Assembly: GCF_032108445.1 (NCBI RefSeq)
Contig: NZ_CP134876.1
Coordinates: 4,278,001-4,342,000, forward strand
Direction of reading: 5' to 3'
Origin: Micromonospora halotolerans
GTDB taxonomy: Bacteria; Actinomycetota; Actinomycetes; Mycobacteriales; Micromonosporaceae
Length of the DNA stretch: 64,000 nucleotides
Shown: in pieces, positions 35,844-43,214 of the stretch
Numbering within the stretch: the first letter of the stretch is position 1
How the letters are laid out: every line of letters starts with the position of its first letter
Made by a program: the position numbers and the translations under genes
The notes under the pieces: generated by a model
The model's input: the letters and a program-made list of their open reading frames with translations, nothing else
Database searches by the model: none
What the model was told of the DNA's origin: nothing

Positions 35844-36652
35844 GCCGGCGCGTCGACGCGGGGCGTCGGTTCCGCCACCCCGGCGCCGGCCCGGCGCCGG
35901 CGGGCGCGCAGCAGCGTGACCGCCAGCGGCACGGCGGCCACCGCCATCCCGGCCGCGCCCCAGGCCGCCGAGGCGGGCAGCCGGAGGAAGACCGCGTGCG
36001 CCAGGACGCTGGAGGCGTACGTCCACAGGTAGAGGGCGAACATCGGCGCGTCCCGGGCGTCGGTGCGGTCGACGGCCGGCCCCGCGAGCGGGCGCAGCGC
36101 GGCCGTCAGCAGCACCGCGAAGAGCAGCCAGCCGAGGTAGTTGCTGACCGGGATGCCGGGCAGGCCGGGCAGGGCCGGGACGGCGTCCCGCCAGCGCCAG
36201 TAGCCCTCGGCCACCATCTGCGGGTCGAGGAAGAGGTCCCAGGCGGCCAGCCCGACCGCGGCGAGGGCGATCCGGCCCGGGCGGGAACGGGTGAGGCGGA
36301 CCGCGGTGAGCCAGGCCGGCCAGGCCATCCAGGTCCAGGCCAGCGGGATGACCAGCGGCACCCCGGCCAGCTTCGGGCCCAGTTCCCCGGAGTAGTCGTA
36401 GCTGCCGAACGGGAAGCCGGTGGCCACGCCGAGCGCCTCGATCGCGAAGCCACCGCCGGTGGCCACGGCGACCAGCGCGAGCGCGGCGCGCGTGCCCCGG
36501 GTGAGCAGGGCGTGCCCGACGGAGAGCAGCCAGCCGAGCCCGACGGTGGCCACGGTCAGCCCGGCCCGGGTCGCGCCACCGGTGAGCGGGTAGCAGATCT
36601 GGGCCAGGACCAGGACGGCCAGCAACGCCCAGGGCAGCCGCTTCCCGCTCAC
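35840..36652 (-). CDS. cruF: carotenoid 1',2'-hydratase, CruF-like
   Basis: A 270-residue multi-pass membrane protein of the DUF422/CruF family. Hydration of the psi end group gives the 1'-hydroxyl that later enzymes desaturate and glycosylate. GFPFGSYDYSGELGPKLAGVPLVIPLAW and WDLFLDPQMVAEGYWRW are the conserved blocks with polar residues in membrane helices, and GIPVSNYLGWLL follows. About seven hydrophobic helices. GTG overlaps the preceding acetyltransferase stop by 4 bases. Confidence 0.82.
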   Translation of the reverse strand: MSGKRLPWALLAVLVLAQICYPLTGGATRAGLTVATVGLGWLLSVGHALLTRGTRAALALVAVATGGGFAIEALGVATGFPFGSYDYSGELGPKLAGVPLVIPLAWTWMAWPAWLTAVRLTRSRPGRIALAAVGLAAWDLFLDPQMVAEGYWRWRDAVPALPGLPGIPVSNYLGWLLFAVLLTAALRPLAGPAVDRTDARDAPMFALYLWTYASSVLAHAVFLRLPASAAWGAAGMAVAAVPLAVTLLRARRRRAGAGVAEPTPRVDAPA

Positions 36653-37218
36653 GGCGTATCCGGTGCGGGGGCGGGGCCCGCGGGCAGCGGCAGGTCCCGG
36701 CCGAGCACGCCGAACGGCCGCTCGTCGCCGGGGAAGTGGAAGTGGCGCAGGATGTCGACGAAGCCGAACCGACGGTAGAGCCGCCAGGCCCGGGACTTCT
36801 GCTCGTCGGCCTCCGGCGTGGAGAGCAGGGTGGTGCTGCCCTCGGCCATGGTGAGCAGCGCGCGCAGTTGGCCGGCGCCCAGGCCGTGCCCCTGCGCGGG
36901 TGGGCGGACGTGCAGCTCGACCACCTCGAAGCAGTGGGTCAGCCAGCGCTGCCGGGCCTCGCTGTCCAGCGCCCGGTGCACCTGGTCGTGCCACCACTGG
37001 CCGGCGGCGCCGAGGTAGCCGTACCCGAAGCCGGCCAGGTGTCCCTCGGAGGTCAGGCTGGCGACGGCGCGGAAGCCGGGACGGCGGACGTGGGTGGCGA
37101 TGTAGCCGCGCCGGGCCTCCAGCAGGTCGGCGCGGTAGCCCATCGCCTCGCCGTAGACGGCCACCACGTCGTCCAGCCGCCGGACCAGATCGTCCGGCGT
37201 CCACCGCACCAACCTCAT
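36649..37218 (-). CDS. GNAT-family N-acetyltransferase
   Basis: A 189-residue acyl-CoA-dependent acyltransferase. LHVRPPAQGHGLGAGQLRALL is the acetyl-CoA pyrophosphate loop (R/QxxGxG/A form), and LLSTPEADEQKSRAWRLYRRFGFVDILRHF the C-terminal motif B. It sits inside the carotenoid operon with 4-base overlaps on both sides, so it is expressed with it. A role in modifying the pigment or its sugar is possible but unproven, as such GNATs also act on small amines or proteins. Confidence 0.82.
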   Translation of the reverse strand: MRLVRWTPDDLVRRLDDVVAVYGEAMGYRADLLEARRGYIATHVRRPGFRAVASLTSEGHLAGFGYGYLGAAGQWWHDQVHRALDSEARQRWLTHCFEVVELHVRPPAQGHGLGAGQLRALLTMAEGSTTLLSTPEADEQKSRAWRLYRRFGFVDILRHFHFPGDERPFGVLGRDLPLPAGPAPAPDTP

Positions 37219-37946
37219 GCGTTCCCTCTCGCCGCTTCCGGGCCGCTCTCGGGGGCGACCCATCCCAGCACCGCGCGGTCGCCGACCACGTCGGCCACCG
37301 CGAACCGCGCGAACAGTTCCTCCGCGTACCAGCCCTCGGTGGGGGTGCGGGTGATCGCGGCCCGGTGCTCCGGGTGACGGTACGCGAACGCGACGAGGTC
37401 CGCCGCGTCGCGCCACACGCTCACCGTGCCCTGCCAGCCCAGCGGGGCCTCGCCGACGCCGAACCGGGCGAGCAGCCCGGGCGCGGCGTGCAGGGCCGCG
37501 GCGACCGGCGGGATCGCCCGCCAGAAGGTGACCGCCCGGCGGGCCCGCAGCCGGGCCCGGGTCAGCGCCAGCACCGGCCCGGCGACCCGCCCGCCGGACG
37601 GCTCGCCGAACGGCCGGTGGCCGGACCACTCGCCCCGGCTGGTCAGCGGGCGCAGCTCCACCCGTACGCGGGCGCGGGCGAGCCGGGCCCAGGAGCGGCC
37701 GACCGGGGAGGCGTCGAAGCCGGCCGCCGCGGCGGGGGAGTCCCACACCACCAGGGCGGCCCACCGGGTCAGGTCGGTGTCGCCGGGGCCGAAGCCGGTG
37801 CCCGTCCCGGTGCCGAGCAGCTTGGCGAAGCGGACGCCGGGCATCCGGCGCAGCCGCGCCGGGTGGGTCGCCATCCGGGCCAGCGCCCGGGGGACGGCCG
37901 TGCGCGGGATCCGCCACACGTGCAGCGTGACGAGCTCGGGAGTCAC
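37215..37946 (-). CDS. CrtA-like (spheroidene monooxygenase family) protein
   Basis: A 243-residue protein resembling spheroidene monooxygenase CrtA, which introduces keto groups into linear carotenoids. The resemblance rests on FAKLLGTGTGTGFGPGDTDL, RWAALVVWDSPAAAAGF, SPVGRSW and LRPLTSRGEWSGHRPFG. FWRAIPPVAAALHAAPGLLARFG and QGTVSVWRDAADLVAFAY follow as in heme-binding members of the group. Lying in an operon with CruF, CruG and CrtD types supports pigment tailoring. The call is by motif memory, not by a search. GTG overlaps the YbaK-like stop. Confidence 0.68.
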   Translation of the reverse strand: MTPELVTLHVWRIPRTAVPRALARMATHPARLRRMPGVRFAKLLGTGTGTGFGPGDTDLTRWAALVVWDSPAAAAGFDASPVGRSWARLARARVRVELRPLTSRGEWSGHRPFGEPSGGRVAGPVLALTRARLRARRAVTFWRAIPPVAAALHAAPGLLARFGVGEAPLGWQGTVSVWRDAADLVAFAYRHPEHRAAITRTPTEGWYAEELFARFAVADVVGDRAVLGWVAPESGPEAARGNA

Positions 37947-38440
37947 GCCACCTCGTGCGGGGTGCCGGCGGTGAGCCGCAGCAGCTCCGCGTGCGTGGTG
38001 GGGAAGACCGCCTGCGGCACGCCGCCGGCCGCCCACACCTCGTCGTACGCCGCCAGCGCGGTGTCCACGATGGTGCGCAGCGGCCGCGGGTGCCCGACCG
38101 GGGCGACCCCGCCGATCACCTGCCCGGTGTGCCGCTTGACGAATTCCGGGGTGGCCCGGCGCAGGTGGGTGACCCCGAGGGACGCGGCCAGCCCGGCGGT
38201 GTCCACCCGGTGCGCGCCGGAGGTGAGCACCAGCAGGGGCGCGTCGTCGGCGTCGAAGACGAGCGAGTTGGCGATGGCGCCGACTTCGACGCCGAGCGCC
38301 TCGGCCGCCGCGGCGGCGGTGTGCACGGCCTCGGGCAGCAGGCGGACCTGGCTCGGGCCGCCGGAGCCGTCCCGCGCGCCCGCGTCGTCGAGCGCCCGCT
38401 GCACCGCCTGCACGTTCGGGTGTGGCTGCATGTCGTTCAT
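37943..38440 (-). CDS. YbaK/EbsC-type aminoacyl-tRNA deacylase
   Basis: A 165-residue cytoplasmic trans-editing protein that would clear mischarged tRNA. HTAAAAAEALGVEVGAIANSLVF is the YbaK substrate-pocket region, followed by LLVLTSGAHRVDTAGLAASLG, HTGQVIGGVAPVGHPRPLRTIVDTAL and VWAAGGVPQAVFPTTHAELLRLT. It is first gene of the six-gene operon. ATG 38440 and ATG 38431 are both possible; GGGGAG is better spaced for 38431. Confidence 0.85.
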   Translation of the reverse strand: MNDMQPHPNVQAVQRALDDAGARDGSGGPSQVRLLPEAVHTAAAAAEALGVEVGAIANSLVFDADDAPLLVLTSGAHRVDTAGLAASLGVTHLRRATPEFVKRHTGQVIGGVAPVGHPRPLRTIVDTALAAYDEVWAAGGVPQAVFPTTHAELLRLTAGTPHEVA

Positions 38441-38487
38441 TCTCCCCACCGCGCCCTCCCCGCCGCGCCCGGTCCCACCCCGGACGC

Positions 38488-38547
38488 GTCGATCATGACG
38501 TTGGTGCAGCGGCCGTCGGCGTGTCGCGACAACAAATCATGATCGAC
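38488..38547. repeat. GATCATGA-family hairpin
   Basis: Left arm GTCGATCATGACGTTG (38488-38503) and right arm CAACAAATCATGATCGAC (38530-38547); the outer 11 bases pair perfectly. It lies downstream of the TetR-family gene, whose stop codon (38537-38539) is inside the right arm, and upstream of the YbaK-like gene. Probable terminator and member of an interspersed family. Confidence 0.65.
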
Positions 38548-39256
38548 GGGGTGAGCGGGCGGTGATGAGCGCCTCGATGCCGTCGAGGATCCGGGCCAGG
38601 CCGAAGTCGAGGGCCGCGTCGGTGGCCTGCGGGTCGGTGTCGCGCAGGGCGGCGTCCAGCGCCGGGAACCGCTCCTCCCGGCCGCGGATCAGGGCGCCGA
38701 AGGCGGCCTCCCGGCCCGCGCCGGGCGCGTCGTCCGGCGCCGCGTGCTGGGCCAGGTTGCGGGCGTGCCCGACCAGCAGCACCGCGACGTCGAGCTGCTC
38801 GGCGCCGGTCAGCCCGGTGCCGGCGAGGGCGGCGACCACCCGTTCCAGCCAGGCCAGCTCGTTCGGGCCGGGCAGTCGGGCGCCGGCGGTCGCCGCCTGG
38901 GCCCACGGGTGCCGGCGGAACCGGTCGAAGAGCTGCCGGGTCCAGTCGTCGAGCTGGCCGCGCCAGTCGGCCCCGGCCGGGGGCGGGGGCGGCTCGCCGA
39001 CGGCCGTCTCCAGCATGAGCGCCACCAGTTCGGCGCGGCCGGGCACGTACCGGTAGAGCGCCATCTTGGTGACGTCCAGCGACTCGGCGACCCGCTGCAT
39101 GGTCAGCCCGTCGAGCCCGTCGGCGTCGGCGATGGTGATGCCGGCGCGGGCGATCGCGGCCAGCGTGAGGGTGGGGCGCGGCCCGCGCCGGGGACCGGTC
39201 GGGGTCCCCCACAGCAGTTCCCGCAGCCGGCCCTGGTCGGCGGTCTCCACGATCAC
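38537..39256 (-). CDS. TetR-family repressor
   Basis: A 239-residue one-component repressor. LAAIARAGITIADADGLDGLTMQRVAESLDVTKMALYRYV is the N-terminal helix-turn-helix. The C-terminal ligand domain (TetR_C type, WRGQLDDWTRQLFDRFRRHPW) is helical and long. It is divergent from an FAD monooxygenase gene with a 76-base gap holding a clear operator, the arrangement of drug- or metabolite-responsive TetR/monooxygenase pairs. Starts GTG 39256 and GTG 39250 are both possible. Confidence 0.87.
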   Translation of the reverse strand: MIVETADQGRLRELLWGTPTGPRRGPRPTLTLAAIARAGITIADADGLDGLTMQRVAESLDVTKMALYRYVPGRAELVALMLETAVGEPPPPPAGADWRGQLDDWTRQLFDRFRRHPWAQAATAGARLPGPNELAWLERVVAALAGTGLTGAEQLDVAVLLVGHARNLAQHAAPDDAPGAGREAAFGALIRGREERFPALDAALRDTDPQATDAALDFGLARILDGIEALITARSPRRS

Positions 39257-39275
39257 CCCTCTTGTCCTCGGTCCG

Positions 39276-39316
39276 AAACTGTGTCTAGAGTACTCTGTAT
39301 CCAAGGGACACAGTTT
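39276..39316. promoter_or_regulatory. divergent operator of the TetR/monooxygenase pair
   Basis: Inverted repeat AAACTGTGTC (39276-39285) and GACACAGTTT (39307-39316) with a 21-base spacer. A nested 10-base palindrome AGAGTACTCT (39287-39296) lies inside the spacer. Located midway between the two divergent starts, as expected for a repressor controlling both. Confidence 0.75.
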
Positions 39317-39332
39317 TAGGACGGGGAATGAC

Positions 39333-40520
39333 ATGTCCACTCCACTTCGCGGTTTCCGTGTGCTCGTCTCCGGCGCCGGGGTCGCCGGCCCGGCGGTGGC
39401 CTGGTGGCTGACCCGGCACGGGGCCGAGGTCACCGTCGTCGAGGCCGCTCCCGCGCTGCGGACCAGCGGCTTCGCGGTCGACTTCCGCGGACCCACCCAC
39501 CTCGGCGTGCTCGCCGCCATGGGCGTGCTCGACGAGTTGCGCGCGGTGCAGACCCACGCCGGCGCCATGAGCCGGGTGGACGAGCACGACCGGGAGATCT
39601 TCCGGCTGCCGGCCGAGTTCGCCGGCGGCGAGCTGGAGGTCCTCCGCCGGGACCTGTCCCGGATCCTCCACGAGCACAGCGCCGACCGGGTCGGGTACGT
39701 GTTCGGCGACCGGATCACCGCGCTCACCGAGACCGCCGACGGGGTGCGGGTCGACCTGGCCCGGGGCGCCTCCCGCACCGTCGACCTGGTGATCGGGGCG
39801 GACGGGCTGCACTCCGGCGTGCGGCGGCTGGCGTTCGGGCCGGAATCGGCGTACGTCCGCCACCTCGGCTACCACCTGGCCGGCTGGGACGTGCCCGACG
39901 ACGGCTTCGACGTCGTCCCCCGGCAGTACAACGTGCCCGGCCGGATGGCCAGCGTGGCCGCCGACCAGCGCGCCCCGGGCCGGGCTGGCGCCCTCGTCGT
40001 GTTCGCCTCGCCCCGGCAGGACCACGACCGGCTCGACCTCGACCGGCAGAAGGCGTTGATCACCGACGCCTTCGCCGGGCTGGGCTGGCACGTGCCCCGG
40101 CTGCTCGCCGGTCTGCGCGCCGCGCCCGAGCTCTACTTCGACGCGATCGCCCGGGTCAGCGTGCCCCGCTGGCACACCGGCCGGGCGGTGCTGCTCGGCG
40201 ACGCGGCCTGGGGGGTGACCCTCGGCGGGATGGGGGTGGGCACCGGGCTCGTCGGGGCGTACGTGCTCGCCGGTGAGCTGGCCCTGGCCGGCGGCGACCA
40301 CCGGGTGGCGCTGCCGGCGTACGAGCGGCGGATGCGGGGCTACGCCGGCCGCTGGCAGCGCGGTGCCAGCCCCGGCCACTTCCTCGCGCCGGCCAGCGGC
40401 TGGGGGCTGTGGCTGCGCGACCGGCTGCTGGCCACCCGCCCGGTCCGGTCGCTGCTGGTCCGCAGCACCGACTCGCTGGCCACCGAGGCCGACCTGCCCG
40501 ACTACGCGGCGCGGGTCTGA
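39333..40520 (+). CDS. FAD-dependent aromatic-type monooxygenase
   Basis: A 395-residue class A flavoprotein monooxygenase. VLVSGAGVAGPAVAWWLTRHG is the FAD loop, followed by VVEAAP, DLVIGADGLHSGVRR (DG motif binding FAD and NADPH) and VLLGDAAWGVTLGGMGVGTG (GD motif). Its sequence resembles enzymes that inactivate tetracycline- or rifampicin-like aromatics or hydroxylate polyketides. The partner TetR repressor suggests induction by such a compound; the substrate is inference only. ATG 39333 follows GACGGGG. Confidence 0.87.
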   Translation: MSTPLRGFRVLVSGAGVAGPAVAWWLTRHGAEVTVVEAAPALRTSGFAVDFRGPTHLGVLAAMGVLDELRAVQTHAGAMSRVDEHDREIFRLPAEFAGGELEVLRRDLSRILHEHSADRVGYVFGDRITALTETADGVRVDLARGASRTVDLVIGADGLHSGVRRLAFGPESAYVRHLGYHLAGWDVPDDGFDVVPRQYNVPGRMASVAADQRAPGRAGALVVFASPRQDHDRLDLDRQKALITDAFAGLGWHVPRLLAGLRAAPELYFDAIARVSVPRWHTGRAVLLGDAAWGVTLGGMGVGTGLVGAYVLAGELALAGGDHRVALPAYERRMRGYAGRWQRGASPGHFLAPASGWGLWLRDRLLATRPVRSLLVRSTDSLATEADLPDYAARV

Positions 40521-41008
40521 GCCGCCGGTGTGGACGAGGGCCGCCTCGCGCCCTGGGACCGGAGTTCGGCGCTCCTCTGCCGGTGCTGTGCGCGCCCGGA
40601 GAATCCGGTCGTCTCCCGGCGCGCCACACGTTGCGTTTTCGTCGGAGGGGAGGTGTACTGTCAGAGCAGTTAGAACGAGTGTTCGATTCAGTCGTACGCT
40701 CGTTCCAACGTCCGGGAGCGGTGTTTCGCGGCTCCGGCTCCCGGGAGGTGCGGTTCCGCGGACCGCACCGGGCTCCGGACAGTCGCGAGTCCGGACCCGT
40801 CAAGGCAGGATCGTCGCCCGCCGCCCACGACCCCCGGGCGGCGGGCGACGGACCCGCCGGTACGCCGGCCGGGTGTGGTGTGGGGAAGCATCCACACCCG
40901 GCCGGCCCCCACCTGGTGCGTCTTCCTCCGCACCGCCCGTTCCGGGCGTCCCGGGCGACGGTTCCCGTCGCGCGGCCGCCCCGCCCCGGCCCACGCGGAG
41001 GAGAGACC
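40521..41008. other. 488-base intergenic region with an SOS promoter
   Basis: No convincing gene. It contains the LexA box at 40671-40686 and then an unusually long leader of about 320 bases before the HEPN gene. Confidence 0.6.
40671..40686. promoter_or_regulatory. LexA (SOS) box
   Basis: TAGAACGAGTGTTCGA matches the actinobacterial SOS consensus TCGAAC-N4-GTTCGA except for one base, with the invariant GAAC-N4-GTTC intact. It lies upstream of the HEPN/imuA' genes, whose cassette is DNA-damage inducible in other actinomycetes. Confidence 0.75.
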
Positions 41009-41512
41009 ATGTCGACCAGTCCGGCCCAGGCGCCCACGGTGCCCGCGCACGTGCTGCCGCACCGCACCCCCGCCCAACTGCTCGTGGTGGCCCGCCACGG
41101 ACTGGCCGAGGCCGCCCGGACCCGCCCCGACGGCCTCCGGTACGCCGCCGCCCACCTCGCCGCGCTGCGCGCCGCCGCCGCCCTGCTGGCCGCCCGCGCC
41201 CGCCCCGCACCGACCCGGCGCAACCGGATCACCAGCGTCTGGGTGCTGCTCGCCGCCGTCGCCCCCGAGTTGGACGAGTGGGCCGCCTACTTCGCCGCCG
41301 GCGCCAGCAAGCGGGCCGCCGCCGAGGCCGGCATCCCCCGCGTGGTCACCGCCCGGGAGGCCGACGACCTGCTCCGCGCCGCCGATGAGTTCGTGACCGT
41401 GGTGGAGACCGCGCTCGGCCTGGCACACCAACCGGCGCTCGACGAACCGCACCGGCCACTCCGGCTCGGCGTGCCTGACGCCCTGCCGCGACCCGGAGCA
41501 GCCGCCGCCTGA
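41009..41512 (+). CDS. SAV_6107-type HEPN protein of the mutasome cassette
   Basis: A 167-residue helical protein. LLVVARHGLAEAARTRPDGLRYAAAHLAALRAAAALLAARAR matches the SAV_6107 HEPN group that precedes imuA' (recA-like), imuB and dnaE2 in many actinomycetes. ATG 41009 has GGAGGAGA upstream. A LexA box 320 bases upstream fits SOS induction. The RxxxxH RNase motif of toxic HEPN proteins is not evident, so a structural or recruiting role is more likely. Confidence 0.7.
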   Translation: MSTSPAQAPTVPAHVLPHRTPAQLLVVARHGLAEAARTRPDGLRYAAAHLAALRAAAALLAARARPAPTRRNRITSVWVLLAAVAPELDEWAAYFAAGASKRAAAEAGIPRVVTAREADDLLRAADEFVTVVETALGLAHQPALDEPHRPLRLGVPDALPRPGAAAA

Positions 41513-41676
41513 GTCGCGGCGCCCGGCCACCACCGGCGGGACCCCGGGTGGCCGGGCGCCGCTCCCGGCGACGGCGAGCACGCCGCGCCGGGCCGCACGC
41601 GCGTCCCGCACCGCACGATCCAAGCACCATCCACGGGCCGGTGCCCGTGGTGAACACACGACGGGGGGTAGGTCCG

Positions 41677-42150
41677 ATGGCGGGCCGCATGGTGGTCGGT
41701 TCCGCCGCCCTGGCCGAGTTGGTACGCCCGGCCAGCGCGCCCGACCCGGCGGGTGGCCACCGGGTGCTCCCCGTCCGGCCCGAGCTGACCGGGCTGCTGC
41801 CCAACCGCGGGCTGCGGCGCGGCAGCACCATCGCGGTCGGCGCCGGCCAGCCCCGGCGCAGCGGCGCCACCTCCCTGATCCTCGCCCTGCTCGCCGAGGC
41901 GTCCCGGGCCGGCTCGTGGTGCGCCGTGGTCGGCGTGCCCACCTTCGGGGCGGGCGCGGCGGCCGAGGCCGGCATCGCCCTGGATCGGCTCGAAGCGGGC
42001 GGGTTCGCAAATTCCCGCGCGGCAGAGGGTTGGAACCGGCGCCAGACTAACGGATCAACACGTCATGGCAGGTCGGGTTCGCTGGACCCCTGGCGCCGCG
42101 CCTCATGGTTGAGGACTCTCGGCGAAAGGGAGGTCGAAAGGCATGGCTGA
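41677..42150 (+). pseudogene. truncated imuA' (RecA-like mutasome protein)
   Basis: The first 107 residues are typical imuA': VLPVRPELTGLLPNRGLRRGSTIAVGAG, SLILALLAEASRAGSWCAVVGVPTFGAGAAAEAGIALDRL. The normal continuation (ALVPHPGPEW...) is missing. After base 41995 the frame reads unrelated sequence (EAGGFANSRAAEGWNRR...) and ends in a TGA that overlaps the ATG of the next gene (ATGGCTGA). The junction coincides with a change in codon use. The gene is interpreted as broken by insertion or recombination, and its product, if made, lacks half of the RecA-like core. Confidence 0.7.
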
Positions 42151-42835
42151 CCTCGCGCGGCTGCGGGCGATGGTTGGACAGACGGATCCACGGGCCGCTG
42201 TAGGTGATCGACTGCCGCTGGTAGCTCCGATGGAGAGGTTGCTCGGCCAGAAGCTGCGTCGCGGCACGGTGATAGCGATCGAGGGCGATGCGGCGCGCTA
42301 CTCGCTGGCGATGGTGCTGCTGGCTGGAATATCCCGGGCAGGGGGTTGGTGCGGAGTGGTGGGTGCCCCCGAGTTCGGCTATGCCGCAGCCGAGGGGTAC
42401 GGCGTCCAGCTGGACGCGTTGGGCCTGGTCCCGCATCCTGGCCCGGAATGGCCGACAGTGGTCTCCGCCTTGTCCGCCGGCATGGCAGCTGTACTCGTCC
42501 GTCCACCCGAGCGGGTGTCCGGACAAATGGCGCGCCGATTGATCGCGAAGGCCCGTCAGGCCGGCTGCGTGGTGCTCACGATGGGATCTGCCTGGGAAGG
42601 CAGTGACGTGCGGTTGTCCGTCGTCCGGCGGGAGTGGGTGGGGCTCGGTCAGGGCAGGGGCCGTATCCGGCGGTGCCGGGTCACGGTGGTGGCTTCGCAT
42701 CGTCCCCATGTCAGGCTCGACATGTGGATGCCAGCCGATGACGGCACGGCTCAGGCGGTTCAAACCGTGTCGGACCTGGCGGGGCCGGCGGTAACAGCAA
42801 CGACCCAGGTTGGCATTGGAGCTCGGACGGCTTGA
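42143..42835 (+). CDS. second, complete imuA'-like RecA-fold protein
   Basis: 230 residues, homologous along its whole length to the truncated gene before it: LPLVAPMERLLGQKLRRGTVIAIEGDAARYSLAMVLLAGISRAG, WCGVVGAPEFGYAAAEGYGVQLDALGLVPHPGPEW, and the C-terminal REWVGLGQGRGRIRRCRVTVVASH. The ribosome site is AAAGGGAGG. As in other ImuA' proteins there is no intact Walker A lysine. ImuA' links ImuB and DnaE2 in SOS mutagenesis. Codon use is more mixed than in the backbone, suggesting it came with the island. Confidence 0.68.
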   Translation: MADLARLRAMVGQTDPRAAVGDRLPLVAPMERLLGQKLRRGTVIAIEGDAARYSLAMVLLAGISRAGGWCGVVGAPEFGYAAAEGYGVQLDALGLVPHPGPEWPTVVSALSAGMAAVLVRPPERVSGQMARRLIAKARQAGCVVLTMGSAWEGSDVRLSVVRREWVGLGQGRGRIRRCRVTVVASHRPHVRLDMWMPADDGTAQAVQTVSDLAGPAVTATTQVGIGARTA

Positions 42836-43214
42836 CCTAAAGAGCCCACTACCCGGAGTGGACCGCCTCGGTGGCGTTTCAGGAGTGACCAATCCATGGA
42901 CGAGTGCTACGATCGCCGATGCCTGCGACGCGTGGAGCGAAGCAGGATCGCCGCGGGGCTTGCTCCCCCGGAAGGCAACGTGGAGGCTCGCTTCCTCACG
43001 CCGCAGATCCTGTCTAGTACCGCGTTGCCGCCGAAGACCACATCGGGGCTTGCTCCGACAAGTTGGAGGGGATGCGCTCGACGGCCTCGGTCGTCCGACC
43101 TCCCGGGCACGGATCCCACACCACGTGTGGCACTCCGGGAGCGGACGAGACAATTAGCAGCCTCATCGTCTCGACCTCTTTCGGCGTGCCCGAGACATGC
43201 CAGGAGGCATCGAG
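42836..43214. other. 379-base intergenic region
   Basis: No convincing coding sequence on either strand; frames here are short or arginine/serine-rich shadows. It probably contains the promoter of the ParB-like/GIY-YIG operon; AGGAGG at 43202-43207 is that operon's ribosome site. Confidence 0.5.

Noticed and set aside
42047..43153. 368-codon minus-strand frame opposite the second imuA' gene
   Set aside because: Shadow frame with many His, Pro and Ser; the plus-strand ImuA'-like protein aligns with its truncated neighbour along its full length.
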